Assembly: GCA_023667095.1 (NCBI GenBank)
Contig: JAMPAT010000010.1
Span: 1-64,000, forward strand
Direction of reading: 5' to 3'
Length of the DNA: 64,000 nucleotides
Source of the DNA: Bacteroidales bacterium
GTDB lineage: Bacteria; Bacteroidota; Bacteroidia; Bacteroidales; UBA932
Shown here one piece after another: positions 43,263 to 51,818 of the stretch (position 1 is the stretch's first letter; the number at the start of each line of letters is the position of its first letter). The position numbers were made by a program, and so were the translations under genes. The notes beneath the pieces are model-generated. The model worked only from the letters and a program-made list of their open reading frames with translations. It did no database searches and was not told where the DNA came from.

Positions 43263-45722
43263 CTATTTGAGAAGATTGCTGACATTTCTTGCAACTGCTC
43301 CGGAACCATTTGTGCAGGCCTTTGTCCCTGAAGGAACTGCGGTGAATTCTACGGCAGATGAAATGTGTCTGGCATCAACACCTGCACCTGTATAGATTCC
43401 AAGTTCCTTGCAAGAAAGAGCTTCTGCTATCTGACGGCGAACCTGGGTCCTGATGCTTTCCACACAGTTGAATTTTGCCTTTCTGAGCTGGATATTTACC
43501 TTCTGTATATCAGAACTGATTGCTGCATCTGAGGACGATGGCAGGTTTTCCGGATCAACAAGCAGCATGTCTGACATTATGAGCAAATTACCGATACCAC
43601 TTTTATATTCTTCACTGTCATAAAGATAAAAGCCAAGTGACTTTGCTCCGCCATAGCTCTCGTACAGACCTGAATCAACTATGGCGATATTGCCGTCTTC
43701 TGTGATTCCTGCCACGAAGCCATTGTCTACAAGTCCTCCGGCACCATTGGCCATAATTGTCATCTGGGCACCGTAGTAAGTTGCTCCATTGAACGGCACT
43801 TTACCAAATATGTTTCCAAGTGAATATATGATGCATCCGTTCGTTGTACTGTATGCTTCCCATGCCACAGTATCATCTTTTATGTATCCTGCTTCAACCA
43901 ATGGTCCAAAGAGTCCCTTAATGTTGATAAGGCTTATATCGCCTTCTTCTGTTGTCTCGGCACCTCCGTCAGAAACGGTCACGCTACCGATAAGTTCGCG
44001 TGCTGTATTTTCACCCTCCTTTGCATAATATGCATAGGTTCCATAGAATGATTCCTTGCTTTTTCCCAGATACAGATCATCCATTGTGTAATTCATCTGG
44101 ATAGGGTTAACCTTTCCGGCAGTTGTAACTTCTGCCTGAATCAATTTGCTGTCATAGTCATTGAAGGCATATACAAGCAGGGTATATGCGGTACCGGAAT
44201 TCAGTCCAGGGAAAATATCAGTAAGTCCATTCCCGTTGATTTCGGCAAGTTCGTCTGCAGACGCGAGTCCATTTTTAAGAAGGTCGGACACTACTGCCTG
44301 AGCCTGGGAAGCAACATCGGAAGACTTGTATAGGCCATAGTATACTTTATTCAGATCCTGTCCATATATATAGAACTCAGCGGAATTTTCAGATGTATAT
44401 CCCTGTGGAGCATATTTGTCAGATACAATAAGTCCAGCATTGACAAGAACAGGAACTTCTTCTCCTGCAGCAACATATCCGAATGAAACTGTTTCGCTTC
44501 CCTGAACAGTTCCTTCTGCGTCAAGATTCGCCGTTACCAGAGTATAGATTCCGGTAGCATCCAAAGTGAGATCTACAGTTTTGCTTTCATCCACATAAGA
44601 GGCTTCAGCGTCATCTGCAATGGCATCTACATGTGAAGCTGCATCAGAAGCGGATAGGCGTCCTTCATAGACTGCATACTTGACTTTTGCAATATCTGCT
44701 CCGAGAGCAAAATCGACAGGAAGCACGCCCTCAGAAGCTGTACCTGCACTGACGGCTACGGAATAGTCCATCTGTTTTGCACCGGGGAAAACGATACGGA
44801 GCATGCCGCTGGTATTGCCGTATGCCGCAAGTTCTCCGCCGAACCCAATAAAGACACCCTTCACCGGGAATGTAATTACTCCGTCAGCAAGTGTTCCATA
44901 AGCAGTCTTGGTCGCAACTGAAAGTGTATTTACTATTTCATTTTCAGCAACATCAGAGCAAATGCTTATCGGCCCGTCTTCTGGTGAAAGCAGCATGTTG
45001 AGTTCCACATAAGGAATCCATACCTTATTAGGGTTTGTCGCATCAATGAAGATGTTTTGTTTTCCAGTAAACCATCCTTCAGGAACAGACATTCCGAATA
45101 TAGCTGACATGAAATCCTTGTCATACAAGCTGCTGATGCGGTAATATCCAGGCTTGTCGCTTCTTTCATAGATTTCAACTTCATGCTCAGCAAATTTCTG
45201 GGCTACATTGTATGCAGATGAAAATATGTCATCACGATATAGACCAGTCTTCGAGCCGTCCTCTCCCTCGACAAGGTTCCATTTAATCCTGACTACGGAA
45301 AAAGAAATAAAGGTTTCTTTCTCCCCGTATACAGAAGCATACTGCGGGTCGGCCACTACGATATTACATGAATATGTCTGACCGATCTCAGCCTTAGGGA
45401 AAGTCACTTTGAATGTTGTCTCGGCCTGCCCGTCTTCAAACATAATCTTGTCTATGCTGAAGATGTCATTCTCGCTTGCGCTGACTTTTACCGGAACCTC
45501 AATCTCTCCATCTTCCTTTTCTCTTCGTATGGTGAAAGTCAATTCAGTCGCATCCTCCGGTGCAAGCTCATTTGCACCGGTGTTTTCCTGTGCCGGAAAG
45601 TACACTCCATAGCATCCTTCCAAATCCGGCTGCCCCTTTACGTATTCAGGCTCATTGACTTGTGCGCAGGCAGCCAAAAGAGCCATGGCTGCTGCAGACA
45701 ATATGTATCTAATGTTCTTCAT
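43263..45722 (-). CDS. Large surface lipoprotein of unknown family, left arm
   Basis: The 819-residue protein starts with a lipoprotein signal (AAAMALLAACAQVNEPE). Beta-rich repeats follow, including segments such as ATGIYTLVTANLDAEGTVQG that resemble fibronectin-type modules. The C-terminal part is mixed, with LRKAKFNCVESIRTQ near the end. It occupies the SusE/SusF-like position just after SusD, so it is probably a surface ligand-binding protein. I do not recognise a named family. Gaps to susD (20 nt) and to the protease gene (66 nt) fit a single transcript. Confidence 0.65.
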   Translation of the reverse strand: MKNIRYILSAAAMALLAACAQVNEPEYVKGQPDLEGCYGVYFPAQENTGANELAPEDATELTFTIRREKEDGEIEVPVKVSASENDIFSIDKIMFEDGQAETTFKVTFPKAEIGQTYSCNIVVADPQYASVYGEKETFISFSVVRIKWNLVEGEDGSKTGLYRDDIFSSAYNVAQKFAEHEVEIYERSDKPGYYRISSLYDKDFMSAIFGMSVPEGWFTGKQNIFIDATNPNKVWIPYVELNMLLSPEDGPISICSDVAENEIVNTLSVATKTAYGTLADGVITFPVKGVFIGFGGELAAYGNTSGMLRIVFPGAKQMDYSVAVSAGTASEGVLPVDFALGADIAKVKYAVYEGRLSASDAASHVDAIADDAEASYVDESKTVDLTLDATGIYTLVTANLDAEGTVQGSETVSFGYVAAGEEVPVLVNAGLIVSDKYAPQGYTSENSAEFYIYGQDLNKVYYGLYKSSDVASQAQAVVSDLLKNGLASADELAEINGNGLTDIFPGLNSGTAYTLLVYAFNDYDSKLIQAEVTTAGKVNPIQMNYTMDDLYLGKSKESFYGTYAYYAKEGENTARELIGSVTVSDGGAETTEEGDISLINIKGLFGPLVEAGYIKDDTVAWEAYSTTNGCIIYSLGNIFGKVPFNGATYYGAQMTIMANGAGGLVDNGFVAGITEDGNIAIVDSGLYESYGGAKSLGFYLYDSEEYKSGIGNLLIMSDMLLVDPENLPSSSDAAISSDIQKVNIQLRKAKFNCVESIRTQVRRQIAEALSCKELGIYTGAGVDARHISSAVEFTAVPSGTKACTNGSGAVARNVSNLLK

Positions 45723-45742
45723 ACTAATCTATTTTAAAATCC

Positions 45743-47437
45743 TTAGTTTCCTGCCCAGAGAGGAACAGAGTTACCGAAATCCGGGTTGTTGGTCTCTTTT
45801 GAGAGAGCGTGGTTATACTGGTATTCTCCACGAGGGAGGACGAAGTTCCATTCTGGTGAACGCCCATCGGTATTATACCAGAGAACTTCCGGAACATTTG
45901 TGCCTTCGTAGCCTTTCTCAAGGCCCTTGTCAAGACGTTTGTAGTCGAAGATAAGGATACCCTCACCCCAGAATTCAACCCTTTTCTGGAAAAGCATTTC
46001 CTCAAGGAATAACTCAAGGTTTCCTGTCGCTGTGCATGTATAGCTTCCGTCAGTATAGCGGTTCTTCATGAATTCGTCAAGAAGGTCAGCTGCATCTGAA
46101 ACACTTGTGTGGGCGATTGCCTCCATCTCTATGAAATACATCTCTTCCACACGGATGAAAGGGTGTGCAGCTACGTTGCCGACGGCATAATCGTTACATT
46201 CACCCTGTGCAGGACGGAATTTGATTGACTCGTAAGCCACTGCAGCAGGGTTTGATGAAGTGCCGTTGAGGAAGTTTTTCTTGTCCGCATCGCTTCCTGC
46301 AAACTTGTATTTGCCAGGGAAGGCTGAAGGATTCTCAATGAAAGCAGGATCAAGCCATGAAAGCTTGCGGAAATCCTTGTCGCTGATCCTGTCATAGAAT
46401 TTCTTGCTTGCACCGATCTGTGAGAGAGGGCCGTATCCCCATGTGGCCTCTGTGCTGAAATGTGCATTGAAGGCAGTCAGGTTGCCAAGGTTCTCAGATG
46501 AAGTGTTGATTCCCCAGATCCATGAATTGTTGGCAGAACCGCTGTTGAAACCGTTGGTCGGGTCAGTCCACTGGTCCTGTGTCAGAGGAGTCTTGCCGCT
46601 CTTCTCGATGGCCATGCGTGCATATGTTGCCGCCTTGTCGAATGCATCGGCAGAATTGTCATCATTCCAATAGCCCTGCTCAATATATGCTCTCGCTTTC
46701 ATTGCATATACCGCACCGAGTGTCGCTACATTGAACGCAGTTGCATTCTGGTCAATGTATTTTTCAGCATTTTCAAGATCGGAAAGGATGAATTTATACA
46801 TATCTTCACGTGAAGCGCGAGGGTTTTCCTTACCCTGTTCCTCTGTTGTCTGTTCCGTCACAATCGGAACGGTAAGTCCAAGAAGTTTAGGGTCAATTGT
46901 AGTGTACTTGTTCTCCTTGAACTCATACAGACGGGCAAGGTCGAGGTAGCACATGGCCCTGTTGGCGTATGCGATACCAAGATAGTTGAGCATGGTTGCG
47001 TCAGTAATCGTCTCGGGATTGATTATCGAGATGATTTCATTGGCACTCTTGATGTAGCCATAGTATATCTCCCAGAACCAGTGTGTGTTGACTTTTGCGT
47101 CATCCTGTCCCTGGAGACGTCCGAATCCATGTGCGTGCAGACGGTTGTACCATACGTTTGAACCAAGTGTCGCAATATCTTCAAGCATTGATTCATACGC
47201 CATGTGGAATCCTGGGATTCCGCAGTCGAAGTGAACATCGTATACGCGCAGATAGTCCTTATAGTTAGCAGTTCCCATGCTTGCAGGAAGCGCATCAACC
47301 ATCGCCTTGAGGGCAGAAGGTGATGAAGTGACCTGCTCAGAGGTCCTTACTGAGCCGCTCGGGAATGTTTCCTTGATACAGCCGGTCATTGTTGCGGCGG
47401 CTGCGAGAAACAATAGTATTTTATTTGTAGTCTTCAT
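45743..47437 (-). CDS. RagB/SusD family lipoprotein, left arm
   Basis: The 564-residue protein has lipobox MTGCIKE and the SusD fold features: NRAMCYLDLARLYEFKENKY (TPR-like), PRASREDMYKFILSDLENAEKYI and a C-terminal VEEMYFIEMEAIAHTSV with FLEEMLFQKRVEFWGEGILI. It closes the SusC barrel and captures substrate. It follows susC by 18 nt. Substrate specificity cannot be read from sequence; nearby proteases point to peptides or proteins, as in RagAB. Confidence 0.93.
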   Translation of the reverse strand: MKTTNKILLFLAAAATMTGCIKETFPSGSVRTSEQVTSSPSALKAMVDALPASMGTANYKDYLRVYDVHFDCGIPGFHMAYESMLEDIATLGSNVWYNRLHAHGFGRLQGQDDAKVNTHWFWEIYYGYIKSANEIISIINPETITDATMLNYLGIAYANRAMCYLDLARLYEFKENKYTTIDPKLLGLTVPIVTEQTTEEQGKENPRASREDMYKFILSDLENAEKYIDQNATAFNVATLGAVYAMKARAYIEQGYWNDDNSADAFDKAATYARMAIEKSGKTPLTQDQWTDPTNGFNSGSANNSWIWGINTSSENLGNLTAFNAHFSTEATWGYGPLSQIGASKKFYDRISDKDFRKLSWLDPAFIENPSAFPGKYKFAGSDADKKNFLNGTSSNPAAVAYESIKFRPAQGECNDYAVGNVAAHPFIRVEEMYFIEMEAIAHTSVSDAADLLDEFMKNRYTDGSYTCTATGNLELFLEEMLFQKRVEFWGEGILIFDYKRLDKGLEKGYEGTNVPEVLWYNTDGRSPEWNFVLPRGEYQYNHALSKETNNPDFGNSVPLWAGN

Positions 47438-47455
47438 ATTTTTCTCCTTCCTTCT

Positions 47456-50400
47456 TTAGAATGTAATGTTGATACCTCCGGAAACTGTCCTCACAGGAGA
47501 GTGCATATTGCTGTTGGTAGAACCATCGAAGTCGTAACGTGTGTCAAGACCGTTCCTGCGTGACCAGTAGACGATATTGTCGGCTGAGCAGTATATGCGG
47601 ATCTTGCTGATACGGATCTTCTCCGTGAATTTGCGTGGAAGCGTATAGCCTATCTGCGCATTCTGGAAGTTGAGATAGCTTGCATCCACAAGGAAACGGT
47701 CTGACAGCGAGTTGAAGTTCGTGTCCTGATACTGGTACCTCGGGAAGTCGGTGTGGTTCTCTGGAGTCCATGCCTTGAGGACATCCACATGGACGTTTGT
47801 GGCAGTTGCACCAGGTGAAGCAACGAGTGAAGCATAACCTGAGTCGTATGCAAGTCCTCCGATTGAGTATGTGAACTGTACGGCAACATCGAAGCCGTAG
47901 AAATTCAGGCTTGTACCGAAACCACCATAAAGTTTAGGTGTAGCTGAACCTGACAGATAGTCTGTTGCCTCTGAGTATGTAGTCGTAGTCTCCCTGACAG
48001 TGTACTCATTGCCGTCCGCATCTTCCTTCACGACATCCTTGTACCACATTGCCATACCGTTCTCCTGGTTGACTCCTGCATAATGAGGGATGAGCCAGTT
48101 GTAGATAGGAAGGCCTTCTGCATAGAAATAGTTTCCGCTTTCGTAGCCCTCATAGCCTTCGATTGTCTTTTTCTTGTTCTCTTCAGGGAGACGGATAATC
48201 TTGTTGGTATAGTGGGTTGCATTGAGGTTCATGTCCCATGTGAAGTTCTTGGTCTTGATAAGGGTACCGTTCAATGAAATCTCCACACCGGAGTTCCTCA
48301 TGTCACCGATATTGTCATAGTATCCGTCATATCCTAAAGAAGAAGGAACAGAGAAGAAGAAGAGCATGTCAGAAGTCTTGCGGTAGAAATACTCGACACT
48401 TCCGGCAAGACGTCCCCTGAAGAAGTCGAATTCAGTGCCGACATTCAGGTTGGTGATGGTCTCCCATGAGATGTCCTTGTTGCCTTTCGTGTTGAATGCG
48501 ACTGCAATGTTCCCGTCTGAATTGGAGATGGAGTAGGTGTCTACATACCTGTAGCTTCCGATGCCGTCATTACCGACCGAACCGATGGATGCCTTGAGCT
48601 TGAGCATATCAACCCATGAAGCCTTGAACCAGCTTTCATTGTTGATAAGCCAGCCGGCACCAACGGACCAGAAGTTGCCCCAGCGGTTGTCCGGATGGAA
48701 ATATGAAGACGCGTCACGGCGGTAGGATGCACTTACAAAATATCTGTTGTCATAACCGTATGAAGCCTGTGCAAGGTAACCTTCATTGTTGTATTCACTC
48801 TTGCTTGAGTATGCGCTCTGTCCGTCAATGATGGCCCCACCGAGCTCATCTGTGTCATGTGAAAACAGATTGGACTTTGATGCACTTACAGAAACTGTTG
48901 TCGAACTGCTGTTCTCATGGGCGAGCATCACGCTGATGTCATGCTTCCCGAGTACCTTATGATAGGTAAGGATTTCCTGCATGTTCAAGGACAGGTTCCT
49001 GTTGTGTCCTTTGCTGAGGGTACCTCCTGTCGGAGCGAACTGTCCATAGTACATGTTCTTCATGGAAGTACTCCTGTATTCCTGAAGTCCCACGCTTGCA
49101 TTGAAAGTAAACTTGAAATCCTTCAGGAAAGTCACCTCGGCATAGCCGTTACCGTTGAATGAGTTGCCATTGGTATTGTTGCGGTCAAGGGTAGCGAGCT
49201 GCAGCGCATTTGAATTCAGGCCATTTGACCTTGTCATTCCTGCATTGTCTCCATTTCCCCAGTCATATCTTTTCCAGCCCTGGGCGTCATAAAGGATATT
49301 GCCTTCGCCATCACGTATATAGAGAGGGTAGATCGGAGGCATTGAAGATGTGAAGCTGAATATGTTAGCTGTTGAACCGTCCGAGCCTTCGTTTGCATTG
49401 CCATTGTTGTACTCGAAATGCGAATATGCGGCGTTGGCACCGACTTTAAGCCATTTCTTTGCCTGGTAGTCTGCTTTCAGACGTGCAGTGTAACGCTCCA
49501 TGTCGGCTCCGTCAACGATACCTTTATTGTTGAGGTAGCCGAATGATGCCATTATGGCGACTCCTCCTGTAGTACCGGCCACGCTTACGTTATATTCCTG
49601 CCGAAGGGATTTGTGGTAAGCCTCTTCCATCCAGTCGTCAGGAGTAATGAGATAGTCCTGGCCGTTATAGTTTACGACATTTCCAAGGGTAGCGGCAGGG
49701 TTAATCTTGCCGTTGCTTCCGATAAACCTTTCGCCCTGGGGGACATTGAATATCTGATAGCCGAGGCCGCCTGCGTTTGCCGGACCGGCTACGTTGGTGT
49801 TTGCCTTTGCACTTGCTTCGAGCGGAGAAAGGCCCTGCTTGTCTACATAATAGTTATAGAGACCGCGATAATGGTTCTCATAGTATGTCGCAGGATCCTT
49901 GATATAGTCGTATGTCTTGAGTGCCCTGGAGTTGACACCCCACTTTGCATCTACTGACACAACTGCATTGGACTGTTTAGCGCGCTTTGTGGTGATGAGG
50001 ATGATACCGTTTGCACCCCTTGCACCATAGAGCGCACTTGATGCGGCATCCTTCAGGACAGTCATTGACTCTATATCAGCTGAGTTGATGTTGTCAAGGT
50101 CACCGTTATATGGAGCACCGTCAACAACAATCAGAGGCTCCTTGCCTGCCATGATTGAACTGATACCACGGATACGTATCTTTGGGTTTGAGCCCAGGGC
50201 TCCGGAAGAAGTTGTCATCTGGACGCCAGGGACGACTCCTTCTATTGCCCTTGTTACATCAGTTGCCTGTGATTTTGCAATATCTTCCGACTTGATTACT
50301 GTAGCCGAGCCGGTGAATGTCTTCTTGGATGATGTTCCGAACGCCACTACAATGGTCTCGTCCAGAACCTGTGTATCAGGCGAAAGCGCACAGTCAACCT

Positions 50401-50668
50401 GTGTCCTTCCCGCTACCGGGACATCCTTTGATTCATAGCCGATAGAGCTGAATACGAGTACAGCATGGGAGTCAACGCTGATTGTGTAGACTCCGTCAGC
50501 ATCTGTAGTCGCTCCAGTTGCCGTACCCTTCACCTGTATGGCAGCAAAAGGGACCGGCTCACCGGTGCTGGCATCAACAACGGTACCTTTCACCGTGATA
50601 TTCTGGGCGAAGGCCGCAGAAGCCACGAGAGCCAGCAACGCCGTGAAAAAGATTTTAACTTTTTTCAT
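47456..50668 (-). CDS. SusC/RagA TonB-dependent transporter, left arm
   Basis: The 1070-residue protein starts at ATG 50668 (MKKVKIFFTALLALVASAAF); GTG 50674 is possible but less likely. After the signal come a carboxypeptidase-regulatory-like domain (VKGTVVDASTGEPVPFAAIQ), the plug (GSNPKIRIRGISSIMAGKEP, DAASSALYGARGANGIILIT) and a 22-strand barrel. It imports ligands too large for porins using TonB. Its 5' leader begins at the left inverted repeat of the invertible segment, with no promoter of its own seen in between. Thus expression probably depends on the segment being flipped. Confidence 0.94.
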   Translation of the reverse strand: MKKVKIFFTALLALVASAAFAQNITVKGTVVDASTGEPVPFAAIQVKGTATGATTDADGVYTISVDSHAVLVFSSIGYESKDVPVAGRTQVDCALSPDTQVLDETIVVAFGTSSKKTFTGSATVIKSEDIAKSQATDVTRAIEGVVPGVQMTTSSGALGSNPKIRIRGISSIMAGKEPLIVVDGAPYNGDLDNINSADIESMTVLKDAASSALYGARGANGIILITTKRAKQSNAVVSVDAKWGVNSRALKTYDYIKDPATYYENHYRGLYNYYVDKQGLSPLEASAKANTNVAGPANAGGLGYQIFNVPQGERFIGSNGKINPAATLGNVVNYNGQDYLITPDDWMEEAYHKSLRQEYNVSVAGTTGGVAIMASFGYLNNKGIVDGADMERYTARLKADYQAKKWLKVGANAAYSHFEYNNGNANEGSDGSTANIFSFTSSMPPIYPLYIRDGEGNILYDAQGWKRYDWGNGDNAGMTRSNGLNSNALQLATLDRNNTNGNSFNGNGYAEVTFLKDFKFTFNASVGLQEYRSTSMKNMYYGQFAPTGGTLSKGHNRNLSLNMQEILTYHKVLGKHDISVMLAHENSSSTTVSVSASKSNLFSHDTDELGGAIIDGQSAYSSKSEYNNEGYLAQASYGYDNRYFVSASYRRDASSYFHPDNRWGNFWSVGAGWLINNESWFKASWVDMLKLKASIGSVGNDGIGSYRYVDTYSISNSDGNIAVAFNTKGNKDISWETITNLNVGTEFDFFRGRLAGSVEYFYRKTSDMLFFFSVPSSLGYDGYYDNIGDMRNSGVEISLNGTLIKTKNFTWDMNLNATHYTNKIIRLPEENKKKTIEGYEGYESGNYFYAEGLPIYNWLIPHYAGVNQENGMAMWYKDVVKEDADGNEYTVRETTTTYSEATDYLSGSATPKLYGGFGTSLNFYGFDVAVQFTYSIGGLAYDSGYASLVASPGATATNVHVDVLKAWTPENHTDFPRYQYQDTNFNSLSDRFLVDASYLNFQNAQIGYTLPRKFTEKIRISKIRIYCSADNIVYWSRRNGLDTRYDFDGSTNSNMHSPVRTVSGGINITF

Positions 50669-50679
50669 AAGCACAAAAA

Positions 50680-50702
50680 TTAGTTAAACATAAATATTGA
50701 AT
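50680..50702 (-). promoter_or_regulatory. Leader element before left susC
   Basis: On the minus strand this reads ATTCAA, then TATTTATGTTTAACTAA, 11 nt before the left susC ATG. An almost identical element is found before the right susC at 51784-51807, with a single-base length difference. Both lie outside the invertible segment. Confidence 0.65.
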
Positions 50703-50755
50703 AGTATTATTATCTTGCCCTGTGTATCTTTAAACCTACTTTCAAGTGGTGCGTC

Positions 50756-50777
50756 TGCACTAAAAAACGAGCGTTTT
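50756..50777 (+). repeat. Left inverted repeat of the invertible segment
   Basis: These 22 bp equal the reverse complement of 51716-51737. The site holds a near-palindrome, AAAACG-AG-CGTTTT (50764-50777), with an asymmetric AG centre at 50770-50771, the expected crossover point for a serine invertase. It lies 87 nt from the left susC ATG. Confidence 0.9.
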
Positions 50778-50895
50778 ATGGTGCAGGTCTGCCTCACCTG
50801 TCCTCGCTGCAGACAATTACAGTTTTTAAGTTGCCTGCAACGTACATAGTGTTTCAGTAGCCATACATTCCATATCAACCATTAATTATTTTAAA

Positions 50896-51495
50896 ATGAT
50901 CTACGCCTACATACGGGTAAGCACAGAAATGCAGACCTATTCAAGCCAGGAGTTTGAAATCATGAATTACTGCAAGAAAAGCAATATCGCAATAGACAAA
51001 TGGATAACAGAATCAGTCTCCGGCACAGTCGCAGTCGAGAAGCGGACACTCGGGAAGACAATTGAAAAAATGAAAAAAGGTGACTTGCTGATTTGCACAG
51101 AAATATCAAGGCTCGGCAGGAATATGCTTATGGTAATGTCAATACTGAACCTATGCTCAAGCAAAGGCATAGCAATCCATACGATCAAGGATCATTTTGA
51201 CCTTTCCGAGAATATAAATTCAAAAATCATCGCATTTGCATTTGCCCTTGCTGCCGAGATTGAGAGGAGCCTGATATCACAAAGGACAAAAGAAGCACTT
51301 TCCGTGAAAAAGACAGCTGGGGTAAGGCTGGGGCGTCCGTCAGGAAGTTCATCAAAGAAAGTTACAGTTTGTAATGAGATGGACAAGATTCTGAAAATGA
51401 TTGATGAGAATATCCCCATGGACAAGATTGCACACGAGTTTGGAATTCACAGGAACACACTCAGAAGATACTTGAAAAATTATAAAAATGAGTAA
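50896..51495 (+). CDS. Serine site-specific DNA invertase
   Basis: The 199-residue protein belongs to the resolvase/invertase family. The catalytic serine is S9 in MIYAYIRVSTEMQ, followed by the active-site arginines in the motif TEISRLGRNML (R72, R75). The long E helix is ALAAEIERSLISQRTKEAL, and a GxRLGRPSGS hinge leads to a C-terminal helix-turn-helix (MDKIAHEFGIHRNTLRRYLK). This is the compact form of Hin, Gin and Bacteroides Mpi. It is encoded inside the inverted-repeat segment it probably flips and points the same way as the active promoter, toward the right susC. A small hairpin (51504-51525) follows its stop. Confidence 0.93.
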   Translation: MIYAYIRVSTEMQTYSSQEFEIMNYCKKSNIAIDKWITESVSGTVAVEKRTLGKTIEKMKKGDLLICTEISRLGRNMLMVMSILNLCSSKGIAIHTIKDHFDLSENINSKIIAFAFALAAEIERSLISQRTKEALSVKKTAGVRLGRPSGSSSKKVTVCNEMDKILKMIDENIPMDKIAHEFGIHRNTLRRYLKNYKNE

Positions 51496-51666
51496 ATTAT
51501 AACGGTGTAACAAAAAATTAACACCTTTGTGAATCTTATCATTTTTGCATTATTATTATTATTATGCTTCCGATTTGTTATCATTTTTGACGATTTGGCT
51601 TCAGTTTTCTGGAAGCATCTGATTAAGCAGCTTGTAGACTGCAAGTTATGCAGGTATGTGTAACAT

Positions 51667-51697
51667 TTTGTTTTTAAGAAATTATTTCATTCCTTTG
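51667..51697 (+). promoter_or_regulatory. Outward promoter inside the invertible segment
   Basis: TTTG at 51667-51670, 19 nt, then TTCCTTTG at 51690-51697 (one mismatch to TAnnTTTG). It faces the right susC and lies 19 nt inside the right inverted repeat. The mRNA leader would include the repeat palindrome. Confidence 0.62.
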
Positions 51698-51715
51698 TTT
51701 TCTTAAACGATGCAA

Positions 51716-51737
51716 AAAACGCTCGTTTTTTAGTGCA
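51716..51737 (-). repeat. Right inverted repeat of the invertible segment
   Basis: Perfect reverse complement of 50756-50777, with the core AAAACG-CT-CGTTTT (51716-51729). It ends 81 nt before the right susC ATG, close to the 87 nt on the left. Confidence 0.9.
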
Positions 51738-51783
51738 TGACAGCCTGTTGCAAGACAGGTGCCTGGGACGCGGAAATTATGTA

Positions 51784-51807
51784 ATTCAAATATTTATGTT
51801 TAACTAA
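51784..51807 (+). promoter_or_regulatory. Leader element before right susC
   Basis: ATTCAAA followed by TATTTATGTTTAACTAA, 11 nt before the ATG, mirrors the element at 50680-50702 before the left susC. Confidence 0.65.
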
Positions 51808-51818
51808 CGGTTCAACTT

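Larger units (their letters stand above)
50756..51737. mobile_element. Putative invertible promoter segment with its own serine invertase
   Basis: A 982-bp block between two divergent SusC/SusD operons is limited by perfect 22-bp inverted repeats and encodes a serine recombinase. One Bacteroides-type promoter (51667-51697) points outward at the right end; no comparable promoter points outward at the left end. Inversion would turn that promoter toward the left susC and the recombinase with it. The design resembles the Salmonella hin/fljBA switch more than Bacteroides Mpi, which acts on distant sites. Recombination and promoter activity are inferred, not shown. Confidence 0.75.
51496..51818 (+). 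promoter_or_regulatory. Regulatory region between invertase and right susC
   Basis: No ORF is supported. It contains a weak hairpin (GGTGT 51504-51508 with ACACC 51521-51525), a 12-bp direct repeat TTATCATTTTTG (51536-51547 and 51578-51589), (ATT)5 at 51549-51563, the outward promoter, the right inverted repeat, a small CCTGT/ACAGG hairpin and the shared susC leader element. Confidence 0.7.

Noticed and set aside
50672..50674. GTG start for the left susC
   Set aside because: ATG two codons later begins a normal signal peptide aligned with the right-arm SusC start.
50756..51737. Tyrosine-recombinase shufflon of SusC genes
   Set aside because: The recombinase is of the serine type and the repeats lie in non-coding DNA, so gene-to-gene shuffling as in Tsr shufflons is not supported.
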